Below are positions 47,015-58,315 of a stretch of DNA of 64,000 nt, piece by piece. The notes beneath the pieces are model-generated. The model was not told where the DNA came from, searched no databases, and was given only the letters and a program-made list of their open reading frames with translations. Position 1 is the first letter of the stretch. Each line of letters starts with the position of its first letter. The translations under genes were made by a program, and so were the position numbers. Source of the DNA: Papaver somniferum (taxonomy: Eukaryota; Streptophyta; Magnoliopsida; Ranunculales; Papaveraceae). The DNA is taken from assembly GCF_003573695.1 (NCBI RefSeq), contig NC_039366.1:160026770-160090769 (forward strand), written 5' to 3'.

Positions 47015-47716
47015 AATATAATAGCCATTTAGGATAGTATAGTATGGTTCATATTTATTTTCCTGGTTGAAGGTTTTCTGACGTTTGAATGATTGACTAA
47101 AATAAACGCTTTATAATTTTCTTTTGCTCATTCTTCTTGAACTCATGCACTTGTTTAATTAGGATTTACACAATTAATCCAGATATAATCTAACACAGAG
47201 GCAGATATTCTGTTTATTTATTTTTCTCTTCCTTCTTCTGTTCAACTGATGGTCTTTCACGTACTATATAATTGCTGGATCAGCTCAATAACATAGAATT
47301 TGAAGTACTGAATTTTGCAGGTGTTCTGAGGTATGAGACTTGAGTCAGGATCTGGAATTTGGGTGCAGTCATGGCTTCGCATGCATCCACTTTCTTGGAC
47401 AATGACTCTTGGTAAGACAACACAACTGATTTCTGAATTTGCTTGCTAGTAACAATGCTATGCATTACTGTTATTCATCTTAATTTTCCTATGTCTGTAA
47501 TAGGACTGGTTACAAGTTTCATATGGGAGTAGGAAGTTCTATTAAAATTGCATTAAAAGGGAAACTGAAAGCTGGTCAGGAGATCTTTATAGATGTCCTT
47601 GATTTATTTGGAACTATATTTTGTTTATGTACGCTGGCCCATACCCTCCTTCCACGCACACACACACACACACCTAAACTAAATCCTAAAACTGAACTTC
47701 TTGTTTGCAATTTAGG
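47015..47716. other. HSFA3 3' region and spacer
   Basis: No gene. A (CA)n microsatellite lies near 47657-47673. The HSFA3 polyadenylation site probably lies in the first 150 bases. Confidence 0.4.
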
Positions 47717-48290
47717 ATGGAAACGAGGAGTCGGGGAAAGCTGATCTACCTTACAGAAGATCTAATCATTGAAATTCTGATACGGCTACCACTAATTTCT
47801 ATCGTAAGATTCAGGTGCGTGTACAAGTCATGATGTAAGTTACTTGATCTTAATTTTCTTAATACGAAATTTAATTAAGATATTATACATGAAAATGTTA
47901 AGACTACCTTATGACTACAAACACAACGTAGAATCAAAATCATGGTTATCTAGTGAGGATGCTGTAAAGATTGTGCACCAATTCAATAAGCTCTGTGGAG
48001 CTGGAGGTATTCAAATTGTGGGTAGTTGTAACAGTTTGGTTTCTGCAAACCATGCTGGTCATACATTTGGGAATCCATGTACTGCAGAGTGTAAGGAAAT
48101 GAGATCACCGTTTGGATTTCTGACCAAATATTTTGGGTTCGATTATGATTCCAAAACTTGTGATTACAAGTTTGTGTCAATTTACTGTCAACCAAATAAT
48201 GGATGTTTCTCAAATGGAGATATATACTTATGTTTCAGATGCATGGACATATGATCCTTACATTCCTTGTAAAACTTCCTGAACATATGG
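47717..48290 (+). pseudogene. F-box protein pseudogene with F-box-associated domain remnant
   Basis: The ATG at 47717 opens an F-box (LTEDLIIEILIRLPLISIVR then FRCVYKS), but the codon where a Trp is expected is TGA at 47831-47833. Further stops follow. From about 47940 another frame carries an F-box-associated interaction region: IQIVGSCNSLV, then a GNPCT block and FGFDYDSKTCDYKFV. Near 48235 the frame shifts again: SDAWTYDPYIP continues in a different frame to about 48286. The gene is truncated as well as shifted. Intact relatives bind SKP1 and select proteins for ubiquitination; this copy cannot. Confidence 0.85.
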
Positions 48291-48605
48291 ATGATTCCGA
48301 TTTATAAATTTGTTCAATTGTTTAGAAGTTGCCTTTGCTTGCTTTGTAATGTTTCTAATGTTGGTTTCGAGATATGGGAGATGAAGCATTTCACGGAGTG
48401 AGAGAGAGTCGGCCTATAGTGTTCAAAACTGACAAGCGCAAGAACTTATGTAAAATAATGGGTCTTCGATCCTGTCATTACATAAGAAGAGACTGAGGAG
48501 GAGTTACCAGTATTCCATCCGAGAAAGTCATCATTGGAATCAGCCAACATAGGGTTACTTATGAGATCAAGTAATTCAGCTGCCAAAACCACTTCAGGCT
48601 CGTTT
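48291..48605 (-). pseudogene. Possible small LINE fragment
   Basis: On the - strand (48628-48446) a short frame contains ELLDLISNPML and DDFLGWNTGNSSSVSSY, which resembles the D-x-W...G-x-FSV-SY signature of the zf-RVT region after LINE reverse transcriptase. Only one motif is visible, so this is tentative. Confidence 0.3.
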
Positions 48606-49020
48606 GGCCAAGCACTATGGTTTGGCATTTCTCTTGGCTATAACTTAAATGTAGCCAGGCAAAAGGTGAGAGACATTGCACCTCGCTATGGGAGATGGGC
48701 ATCGGTTAGCCTAATGAGACGGAAACTTAATTTCTGTCCAAATAGTAAACACGGAAACTCAGTCTCCGTGTGATGTTTACTATATACAGGGAAATCTACA
48801 AAATTTAGGAGTAAATAAATGAATCGGTTTCCGTCCAAAACCGGACGAAAACCGAGTTTTGTAAAGTAACTTTCTACGGGGGGGAACTCAGTTTCCGTGA
48901 GGGATCGCTTACCTTAAAAAGGAACACTCTTTGGAGAAGCCAAGCGATGGCCCAAAGTAGTTATATTTCGCTATACTTGAGCTATAGCCAAGCGAAATAG
49001 GCTACCATAGTGCTTGGCTT
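48606..49020. mobile_element. MITE-like inverted-repeat element, ~415 bp
   Basis: The left end GGCCAAGCACTATGGT (48606-48621) and, a little inside it, CTTGGCTATA are matched in inverse at the right by AAGCGAAATAGG and ACCATAGTGCTTGGCTT (to 49020). A target duplication could not be fixed. The interior contains repeated TTTCCGT/ACGGAAA words. Confidence 0.55.
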
Positions 49021-49185
49021 TACAACTCTATAGAAGTAGAAATTCCAACCTGGTACATCATTAGTAAGGACAGGGCAATGTTCTTCAGGTGAAATATACA
49101 TCCATTTGTGATATTTTCTTCTATCGATGTGTTTAAAGTGGTTTCATTTAGCTATTTTTTCATGAAATGTTCACAGTCATTTCCT

Positions 49186-49522
49186 TAACACCTTGTTTGG
49201 TTGGAAGAATTGGATTCCTAGGAATTCAATTATGGGGTAATCCAATTCTTGGAAATGAATTTTATGGAGTTTGATTCAATTCCAAAAAATTAGCGTTTGG
49301 TTGAGGTAATCCAATTTCTTTTGTTTTTACCTTGGAACCCAATTCCATTGCACTACTAGACCAATGCAATGGAAATCAATTATTTTGGGGGAATTGGATT
49401 CCTAGGAATCAAAAATCTCAATTACATAGAGTTGGTTTGGACCGGTTGGTTCAAGCAATTGATCATATTCCCCTGGAATTGGATTACCAGGAATCCAATT
49501 CCTTGAACCAAACACGCTGTAA
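49186..49522. mobile_element. Tourist/Harbinger-like MITE with TAA target duplication
   Basis: The element is 49189-49519 (331 bp) with TAA on both sides. The left end is CACCTTGTTTGGTTGGAAGA and the inverse of the right end is CAGCGTGTTTGGTTCAAGGA. The interior is built from GGAATTGGATTCC-type words in both orientations, so the transcript could fold almost entirely. The 3-bp TAA duplication is the Harbinger/PIF hallmark. Confidence 0.85.
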
Positions 49523-49823
49523 GAGTGGAAATCTTATTTCTTGAGATCTTGTACTAGCAGGATCAAATACATGCTTAATCATGTTTGAAGATGTTGCAGT
49601 AAGCCAGTAAAAGCATCAGGATCCAATCCAACTCCTAACCAATTCCAGGAACAAATCTTTACTTCAAAGAAAACCGGACTGAATTTGAAGATGAATCAGA
49701 GACGAACAACAACGGAAGCTGTGGACCATACCCTTGAGAAACATTCAGGTCCCATGCTAACATTTAATATATTGAATGTCTACAGTTTACTGAAGACAAT
49801 TTGAATCAAAGATTGATTAAAAG

Positions 49824-51236
49824 AAGATAGAAGGGAATTTTAAAGAAATGCCACACTTTCAATTTCCGATATAAGAAAGTGCCATTGTCTTTTTCAAAAT
49901 ATATAAAATGCCATCTCTGTTATATTTTCCGTTTGAGCCCACGTTTTTGGTCAATTCTCGTTGACATAGTCCATTCATCACGTGATTAAGAACAATTTTG
50001 GAGACGCAATTACTACCATATCCCTCCCTTCCCTTTCATCGTTTCTAACAGTGCCTTCTTCTTCATCCATGGGTTCATGAAAATTCATCTTATTGATGTT
50101 TATTTGAATTTCAACCGATCAATTATAGTTTGTTGTAAATATCAATTAGAGGATTCCCCTAAATATGGTGGTAATATGGGTCAAGACTTGGCAGGGAAGG
50201 GATCTGATGTTGCTATTGTTTGGTGGCTGATTTTAAAATTTCTAAGATTGGTTTTCAGCAGTTGATTAAGATATAAGACAAGGGTGCGAACTCGTTTCGG
50301 ATTTGGTTAGATTTTAAGCTCGAAACATCACTCGAACCTGTTCCTGCAACAGATGGAAAAGAGAGGTTAATGGCAGAAATTGAGAGAGATGCAGTTGACG
50401 AGATGGAGAAGAGGAATCAGAAGTTGACGGTGATCTTTTGATTTGCCGAGAAGTAGGATTTAATCCAGGGTTCCTGAAATTGATTGAATAAACAAATCTA
50501 CGGTTTCTGAAGTGCTTCAATCGATTGAGAGAGGGGTTTGTTGTGAGATGGGTTCAATATTTGTAGATGAGATTGAATCTGAGAACATAATTGAAGATGT
50601 ATTCAATAAACAACAATGAAGAAAGAGTTGAAGAAATCAGATGGAAGATGTTAACGGGTATGAGGTTGTAATTGAGGGTCGAGATCGAGAATCGAAGAAG
50701 AAATGGTGTTGTTGTGTCACTGTTGTTTTTGCTTCCATGAATACAGTCGACATGAAATGTTATTATCGTTAATTGTATAAGATGCATAACTTAGATCGGT
50801 GACATTATAGAGATTGTGTACGTTTTGATTGTTGGGTCTCTATCCTATTCATATTTGCAGGGAAGATCGATAGTAAAGGAGTCTTAAACCATCAACAGAG
50901 ATGTATCCATAGTTCACCATCAGTACGCACATCACCTGTTCGACAGAAGTTCCCTTTCAGTTCACTAACCAGTTCTACTAGCAGTTTCACTCGGTAGTGA
51001 CTCACGTTACTAAGTCGATTTGAATCAGTCCTAGTTAGATGATTTGAGGGCTTAAATGTCTTTTACTAGGATTCATTTACTGCCACATAGGCACTAACGA
51101 AAGTTAACGGTTTCTCAAAAAAACAGGATGGAAAAGGTCAAGAATATGGCATTTAATAAATTCTGAAAAAAACGGTGGCACTTTCTTAAACATAAAATCT
51201 GAAGTGTGGCACTTTATTAAAATCCCCAAGATAGAA
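49824..51236. mobile_element. Non-autonomous MULE-type element, 1.4 kb, perfect 9-bp target duplication
   Basis: The element is 49833-51227 (1395 bp), flanked by exact AAGATAGAA copies (49824-49832 and 51228-51236). The ends are inverted repeats of 100 or more bases: AAGTGCCAC, TTAAGAAAGTGCCA and AAATGCCAT blocks come in the same order from both sides. No transposase. The middle has a few short open frames of unknown origin and could be captured host DNA. Confidence 0.9.
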
Positions 51237-51498
51237 TGTATACATGACAGAGATGAGAATACATATGTTCTCTTCTGTCTCTTGTATAATTCTCACGTGC
51301 TATTGGCACGTACACAACACTCATACCTTTCACACAACACACACTCTCTATCTATGCTATTAGATCCCTCAACGTTGGAGATTATTTATAAATGAAGAAC
51401 AGTCACAGACAATCATTCATGTACTCTAGACCCATGTGTTTAATGAATTTCTTGAGTTAATAATTTGTTGATAGTTAAACTACTACTACTACTCCCTT
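51237..51498. other. 3' flank of the phytosulfokine gene
   Basis: Short spacer between the MULE-type element and the phytosulfokine stop codon, including its presumed 3' UTR. An ACT triplet run lies near 51480-51491. No other feature. Confidence 0.4.
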
Positions 51499-51907
51499 TT
51501 AAGGTTTATGATGTCTTTGGGTGTAAATGTAGTCCAAGTGAGCCTCTGCAATCATTCTCCTTTTTAAACAATCTTCATCTCGATTCCCACACTCTTCTTC
51601 GTCTTCCTCTGCTCCCATCAACTGTATCAAAAGAAGTAAAATAAAAAAAAATACAGAAGATAATCAATACCAGGAATTGAAGAGAATTAAAAACACTAGT
51701 TAGGCAAACAAAAAAAGTTCATGATCGTCTTACATTCATCGAATCCTTTGCCAACACCTCCAGCATGGGAGCATTTGGATGAGATAACCCATTAGTAGTT
51801 AAATTCTCGTCTACTGCGGATTTTAGAGGATGGAGTGCTGTTGTTGCGTTGAATATGATGAATAGAGAAAATAATAGTAGAGACGAAATAACCATAAGAG
51901 ACTTCAT
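51499..51907 (-). CDS. PSK: Phytosulfokine (PSK) peptide hormone precursor
   Basis: Secreted precursor of the tyrosine-sulfated pentapeptide PSK, a growth and defence signal perceived by PSKR receptor kinases. Exon 1 runs 51907-51734 on the - strand: [18 protein letters not shown] is a signal peptide ending near ATTA, followed by a variable propeptide. Exon 2 runs 51621-51499, and the join is in phase 0. Exon 2 encodes an acidic stretch, the conserved [12 protein letters not shown] pair of cysteines, then [15 protein letters not shown] and a stop. YIYTQ is the hormone; the Asp before its first Tyr fits the tyrosylprotein sulfotransferase requirement. Total 98 residues, within the usual 75-125. 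The start was chosen at 51907 because it gives the signal peptide; an upstream in-frame codon at 51982 reads through the GA repeat of the leader. Confidence 0.93.
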
Positions 51908-51937
51908 GGCTGGGTTCTGCACTTCTGCTAGTTTATT

Positions 51938-51963
51938 GAGAGAGAGAGAGAGAGAGAGAGAGA
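51938..51963. repeat. (GA)13 microsatellite in the PSK leader
   Basis: Thirteen GA dinucleotides lie 31 bases upstream of the PSK start codon; on the coding strand they read as CT. CT-rich leaders are common in plants. A TATA-like TATATATA lies at about 52018-52026, roughly 110 bases upstream of the start. Confidence 0.85.
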
Positions 51964-52099
51964 CGATTTCCAGTGAGAGCACAGGTGAGTGTTATAAAAA
52001 TACATGCAGGTGTAGGCATATATATAGATATCATTTCACTTGCAAATCACATGGTGATGCCTGTGCTCAAACTACAAATATAACCCGGGGTAGTTAACA

Positions 52100-53850
52100 A
52101 GTACTACTACTACCTCATGCGATCGCTCATTTGTGGTGGTCCAGAAAGAGAAAGTAGTTCAAAAGTTGAAGACAAATGTCAAACATGTAATAAAGAAAGA
52201 TCTGATCATCCACTGGCCTCCTCTCCAAATCGCAAGAAACATTACAAAGAACTTTGCAGTAGTCAACTATGAAGTTGCAGTGGTTCTTGTTAATACTGCT
52301 CTAATAACAGCTGTTAAACCATTGCATTATGTTCTACTTTTACCTTCACTCTCCTGCATATTCACATGCTCAAACAACAAAAACCAAAACAAAACTACTT
52401 TTTCCCTTACCAGCTAATATATATGTACGTCCATTCATGTTTTGAATTCTAAATTAGTAAAAAAGCATATCTGAGATATTAATCCAGTACTATACAGGCC
52501 GTTCAAGGTCCAGAGGAAATGAAGCATATCTGATTATGCTTCACTTTTGGAAGCTTGAATGACACACGTTGCTTGAGGAGTACCTTTAGCTAGCTGCTAT
52601 GTTTTGTAATTAGCTGAGGATGTCGTTAATGTTGATCCAGTTTGAAATATTCTTTTAAACCCACTTACATTGTCTTTTGTCTTGATAAATGAGAATTAGA
52701 GCAGAAAGCAAATATGTCTGCTAATGTGTGACAAATCTTGTTTGTAGATGATATAATATCTCATTAAACAAATCAGATGTTTTTACGACCAAATTTATTA
52801 TGAAACAAATAGTACCACTTTATGGAGTCCAATTTTGTGCACACTCCTTCAAAGAGTGTGCACATAACAAACCAACTCTATTGGCTGCTTTAAACACACC
52901 GTTATCTTTTTAATAAATTATTATTTTAATTTAATTTTAATCTTAAAACGGTAAGGAGGATAAATCATGAGTCTTTTTAACTTGTATACTCGTGTACATG
53001 TTAAGTTTCACTAAAAAACTATTTTCTTTTGCATTGGAAACAAGATTTGTTTGTTTCATTGCATTGAAAATAGTGATTCTTTGCATCAGGAAAAAGATTT
53101 GTTGTTCTTTATGCAAGAAAAACCAATTTCTAGTAGAATAAGACAAAAAAACACAATTTCCAATGAAATAAAATAATTCTTTATTAAACATTAACATGTA
53201 TACGGATATACAAGTTAACAAAAGCCATAAATCATATGTAACTATTACCTAAAATATATCCTGAATCATCTATATTTTGTTTAAACGACAAAATGTGATG
53301 ATCAGCTGATTACCATGCTCGATTAGATAGATGCGTGGCATATCGAAAGACAAAAACCCCTCAAAAATAAATTACCCTAAGATCAGACATCAAAGTGACT
53401 AGTACTTATATCCAAGATATAATCAATGGAAACAAGGTTACACATGAATTTATGATTAAGTTTTTATCTAAAGAAAATTATCAAGTTTTTACCTAGAGAA
53501 AATTGATGATTAACTTTTGTTCATAAAAAGGGGAAGTCACATAATTTGTTCCTGGGACGCATGGATTGAAGAGTGACTATGAATGGATGGATAATCACCA
53601 GAAACTTTGTCAAAGTAGATAATAATTCAGTTACCAAATAAATAAAATGCTTGAGTTTGAATAATTAATAACGGATGATCAGAGAAAATTGAGTTTCTTT
53701 TAATTAGTTATTTATTAATTATAAGTTATTTGTTACTGGCCATGATGAAAGACAATTGCCTTTGTGCTTTTATTTAGTCTGCAACCATGGCGAAGACATT
53801 CAAATATTCACCATGTATTATTTGATAAAGACCCTTTAAGGCTTAGTTTG
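52100..53850. other. Intergenic region upstream of PSK, no gene
   Basis: The open frame 52133-52417 has no recognisable domain. A perfect hairpin with 10-base arms (GTGCACACTC and GAGTGTGCAC, seven-base loop) lies at 52837-52863. The rest is AT-rich. Confidence 0.4.
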
Positions 53851-54131
53851 GTATTGCTGCGGCTTTTCTAAAAGCACTTTTCTGCTGTGCGTTGTTGTGC
53901 TGTGTTGTGAGACAAAAGCAGTTAGACGTTTGGTAAAATATTAATTAAAGTTAAAGTTGATTAAAAAAACAACCAAAGTGTGTTTGGTAAATATTAGATT
54001 CAACCATTGTTGTTATGGCAAATGACAAAAATAGACATATCTCTGAAAATAGTTTTATTCAATTTATTGGGTTTAATTATTATTATTTTTACTATTCAAT
54101 ATAAAAATATTAAATTTTACTAAGTGTTACT

Positions 54132-54844
54132 GCTATTATTAGGGCTGCACATGGGTCGGTTTGGGTCGGGTTTGACCTCACCCACCACCCAACCCACTGA
54201 TGGTGGGTAGCAGAAGTTGTCACCCACAACCAACCCAACATAACAATGGGTCGGTTTTCACCCGACCCACATTACAATGGGTTGGGTCGGGTGGGTGGTG
54301 GGTTACCCACCATAAAATACACATTACAGTTACATTGCATCAAAAAAAAAAGTTACAGACTTACCCAAGACTCTTACAGATGACAATTAAAGAACTGACC
54401 CCAGGTCAAGTGTAAACAAATGATAATTATAATACAAAGAAGTAAGAAGTTGGTGCAAAGTGCATACAAATTACAAGAAATGAGTTCAATTGTTCGAAGC
54501 TCAAAAGATAAAAGATTATTCAAGGAAGTGATTGAAAAAGTGAAGACTGAAGTGAAGTTAGCGATTTAGGTTTAGGCATTATATATCACTACTTCAACGG
54601 CTGTGATTCATCTAGGATAGGTAATCTAAGGGTTAATATTAACTAAGAAATATTTAGGTGGGTGGGTGGGTTGGGTCGGGTGAGGGAAGCTTTGACCCAT
54701 AGTCGACCCACAATACTATGGGTTTTGATGTTGTGACCCATAGTCGACCCGCTCCTAGGTGGGTTGGGTCGGGTGTGGGTAATTTCAGGCGGGTGTGGGT
54801 TGGGTCGGTGGGTTGAGTCGGGTTTGTGCAGCCCTAGCTATTAT
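54132..54844. mobile_element. hAT-type non-autonomous element with 8-bp target duplication
   Basis: The element is 54140-54836 (697 bp). TAGGGCTGCACA at the left is the exact inverse of TGTGCAGCCCTA at the right, and GCTATTAT is duplicated exactly on both sides (54132-54139 and 54837-54844). Both subterminal regions carry many GGGTCGG/GGGTTGGG/CCCACC words, the sort of repeats hAT transposases bind. No transposase; the frame at 54200-54415 is made of these repeats. Confidence 0.95.
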
Positions 54845-54860
54845 GATTGTTAAAAAAAAT

Positions 54861-55366
54861 TATTCCCTCTGTTTCTGAAAGACTGTCCTCTATTCCATTT
54901 TGGTATGTTTCAAAATTGTGTCCAGCTTCTGTTTATGGACGTATTTTTTCAATGATCTCTCCAATATACCCTTAAACCTTATATATTTATAAAAAAAAAA
55001 CTAATGAGACCCAATTTAAAAATCTATATAATTAAGAAAATACAATAATTCTACATTCCTTTTAAAAGACAATATATATGGTTCCAAATTAAATTCCTTA
55101 TAAAGTTTATCCTCCATAAGTATACAATCTTTTTATTTCTATATTCTTTTCATCTCTTTTCTTTTTTGCAAAAATGGGATATGTTTTAATTTTATTTTTT
55201 TTATTTCCTATTTACAATTCCATATCAATTTTTGGAAGTTTTTATTATTAACATTTTAATTGAATTAAATTAGGCAAGTACTTGAGGGTAGACATGTAAA
55301 CTACAATGGTCTTCTTAATATCTTGACAAAGTCAAACCGGACTATTTTTGTGAAACGAAGGGAGTA
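54861..55366. mobile_element. Stowaway-like MITE, ~500 bp
   Basis: It starts TA-TTCCCTCTGTTTCTGAA and ends ACGAAGGGAGTA, whose inverse is TACTCCCTTCGTTTCAC; TA is duplicated. It lies only 16 bases after the target duplication of the hAT element, so the two insertions sit side by side. Confidence 0.7.
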
Positions 55367-56370
55367 TTTTACTTAACCACTTTTTAATATATGTATATAA
55401 TTTTCAAACAAAAAATCAAACTAAAATTAAGTAATTATTTAATATTTATTTTTATTTTTGATAAATTAAATGAAATGGTATCATAAAATAGTTTGAAAAT
55501 AAAATATAATAATATTTAAGAAGTAAAATATAAGAAATAAAAAATTGATTGTATATATATTTAAGGGTAATTTATGTCATTTACAAATAAAATAGGGACA
55601 AAAGGGATAAATTAAGCATTAAATTTTGGTGGGACCAAAACTTATGTTTTTGTAGCTTTTAAAAGCTCCTCCTCCCCGGCTTTTAAAAATTGAGAAATTT
55701 GGGAAGTGCTTTGGGTAAAAAGCACTTTGATTTTTTTTTATCAAACACCAATTTCAAAAGCGAATTTTAGGCGCTGGCCCAAAATAATTTATTTTCTTAC
55801 CGTCAGGCCCTTAATTAACTTTGGATATGCTCGCACCCAAAGTTTTTTATAAATATGTTTTTACTCTATTACCCTCGGCAGTTTCGAACTAAAGCGGTTT
55901 TTCTTTTCTCCTGAGAAGTTATTACCCTAAGCGGTTTAAAAACTTTCAGCAGTTTCTTTTCTCCTCCACCAAAAACTCTGTAACTGATTTGAGGAGTTAA
56001 TTTCTTCTCCATTTAAACCCTAGAAAATCAATTTCATACTCTATAAAACCAACCTAGAAACTAGTTAAGTTGAAATTACAAACCCTAGAAAGAACATTTC
56101 GACAAGAATGAACGAAACAGAAGCACAATCAGGTTAACAACATCATTTTATTTTAATTTCTTCTCCATTTATCACTTTCTTTTTCTTTGATTTTAACATC
56201 ATTTTTACTTGTTGATGTTGAATTTGAAAATGGAGAAACAGATAGTGAAAGACCACTGATTGAGTTTACAATGAAGGCAAAGGAAGATTCTGTGAAAGAG
56301 AAAAAGGAATTGTCTGGTATGCATCTATAATAAGTCATTTGTTTTACTTTTAAATAACATATGTTACGCA

Positions 56371-56850
56371 GGAAACATAATGTGCATAACTTGTTATGCA
56401 GTAAAAATAACTATGCATAACTGCGTAGCTTATTATGCATAACTGGTTATGCAGTAAAAGCAACTATGCAGAACTGCGTAGCTTATTATGCATAACTTGT
56501 TATGCAGTAAAATCAAACATGCTGAACTGCGTAGCTTATTATGCATAACTGCTTATGCAGTAAAATCAAACATGCTGAACTGCGTAGCTTATTATGCATA
56601 ACTGCTTATGCAGTAAAATCAAACATGCTGAACTGCATAGCTTATTTGCATAACTTGTTATGCAGAAAAAGCAACTATGCATAACTGCGTAACTTATTAT
56701 GCATAACTTGTTATGCAGTAAAAACAACTATGCTGAACTGCATAACTTGTTATGCAGTAAAAGCAAACATGCTGAACTGCGTAGCTTAGTATGCATAACT
56801 GGTTATGCAGTAAAAACAACTATGTGCATAACTAGTTATGCAGGTACATA
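56371..56850. repeat. TGCATAAC/GTTATGCA array, intron 1 of the Ulp1-type gene
   Basis: About twenty copies of TGCATAAC or its inverse lie in 480 bases, many paired as the 18-mer TGCATAACTTGTTATGCA or with GG or TA at the centre. Part of the array is a 53-bp tandem repeat (56504 onward, unit starting GCAGTAAAATCAAACATGCT, at least two full copies). Confidence 0.9.
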
Positions 56851-57129
56851 ACTTGCATGATGCATAAGTCATGATGATTTAACCCCTTTCTTACTTTTAA
56901 GTACTTATTATATTTTATCTTTTGTGTTGAATTTGTCTGTTTCAGTCAAGCAAGTTGTTGATAATAGGAAGAAAAGAAAAAGACGTGAACCCCAACAAAC
57001 AGAAAAACTTAAAAAGAAGAAGAACCAAGGTGAAAATGAAGAAGAAGAACCTGCCCCCTTATGCATCAATTATTATAAAGAAGGTGCGTTAACCTGGCAA
57101 TCATTAATAACATGTTATCCCCATATAAT

Positions 57130-57262
57130 TTCTTATGTTCAAAAAATAAATGCATAACAGGTTATATACTATGCATAATAGGTTATGCACACAACTGTCT
57201 GTTTAACAAATCTGCATAACAGTTTATGCATAAGCCTGGATAAAAGGCATATGAGGTTATGC
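57130..57262. repeat. TGCATAAC/GTTATGCA motifs, intron 2
   Basis: Several copies (AATGCATAACAGGTTA, CTATGCATAATAGGTTATGC, GCATAACAGTTTATGCATAA) fill the intron between exons ending 57083 and starting 57325. Confidence 0.85.
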
Positions 57263-58119
57263 AGTGAAAGTAGCAATTCTAACTTAGTAAAATACTTTTT
57301 TATTTTGTTATTTTGTTTGTGCAGTTAAAGCTAAGACCAAGCCTGCAACTCAAGGAGGTACTTATAGAGCAGGTTTTCCAAGGATATTTGCATTGTTCAA
57401 TAGGATAAGGGAAAGAGGTGGTTTTAGTCAGTTGCAGGCTAATATATCAATGTGTCTCCATTTGGGAAAGTCTATAACTGGTTAAATGCTGCGAACATTT
57501 CATACTTGGATGGTAAGAGAAACCAGCTGATGGATGAGGTCCTTTTATCATATGACCATGATGATTTGAGTCAGCATTCACTCAAGGTGTCAGAAAACAA
57601 GTATATACAGTCAACGGCTAGTGAGCTAGCTGTTATTTTTCAGATGCCAAGAGTTAAAGGAAACAGAGGAAGAGATATTCTGACCTCAAAAGAAGAGATA
57701 GGGATGACTCAGTCACTTGCCCTCGTCAAGCAATTCCCATGCAAAACAAGAGCAGGTGCTGTGAATAAAACTCCCAAATCACAAGTAACAAAGGTGTGGA
57801 TAGATGATATTGAAAGGTTGTTGATGGAAAAACTTGATCAGAAAGGTCATGAAGAGGAAGTTGTTTCCCTTGCATGCCTTTACATGCTAGTGGTTCTGTT
57901 TTTTTGTCGATCAATGGGAGACTCACTGGACGTCTCGTATGTTGGTTTGGTGAAGGATTTGGAAACCATGGATTCTGTATCTTTTCCTGATCTAATTCAC
58001 CAACACCTGATGGATGGCATCAAGACTGTCAAAAGAGACAATCTTCTTATCAGGAATTGCGGTGGTTGCACTGTATATTCTCTTGTGAGTTCTTTTTTTT
58101 CTTTTTTAAACTTTCTTAA

Positions 58120-58315
58120 AAAATATCTGCATAAAAAGTCTGCATAACTAGATATGCAGTACCATAAAAATCTGCATAACTAGTTATGCAGTATAATTTT
58201 TATACTGCATAACTAGCTATGCAGTACAAATAAAATGTGCATAACATGTTATGCAGTACAAAAAAAAGTTATGCAGTACAAAATGTGCATAACAAAATAT
58301 GCATTACAAATAAAA
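58120..58315. repeat. TGCATAAC/GTTATGCA motifs, intron 3
   Basis: About ten motif halves lie here, including CTGCATAACTAGTTATGCAG at about 58171, in the intron that splits the PMD-like region. Confidence 0.85.

Larger units (their letters stand above)
53858..55766. mobile_element. Possible older MITE pair enclosing two nested elements
   Basis: Left GCTTAGTTTGGTATTGCTGC with CTAAAAGCACTTTTCTG (53859-53886), and right, in inverse, TTGGTGTTTGATAAAAAAAA with AAAGTGCTTTTTACCCAAAG (about 55700-55755), resemble the two ends of one family of plant MITEs. Between them lie a complete hAT element and a Stowaway-like MITE. The match of the ends is loose and no target duplication was found, so the outer element is tentative. 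Confidence 0.35.

Noticed and set aside
51982..51982. Longer N-terminus for the PSK precursor starting at 51982
   Set aside because: It translates the GA microsatellite and would bury the signal peptide; the ATG at 51907 gives a normal secreted precursor.
54200..54415. 71-codon open frame
   Set aside because: Built from the subterminal repeats of the hAT element.
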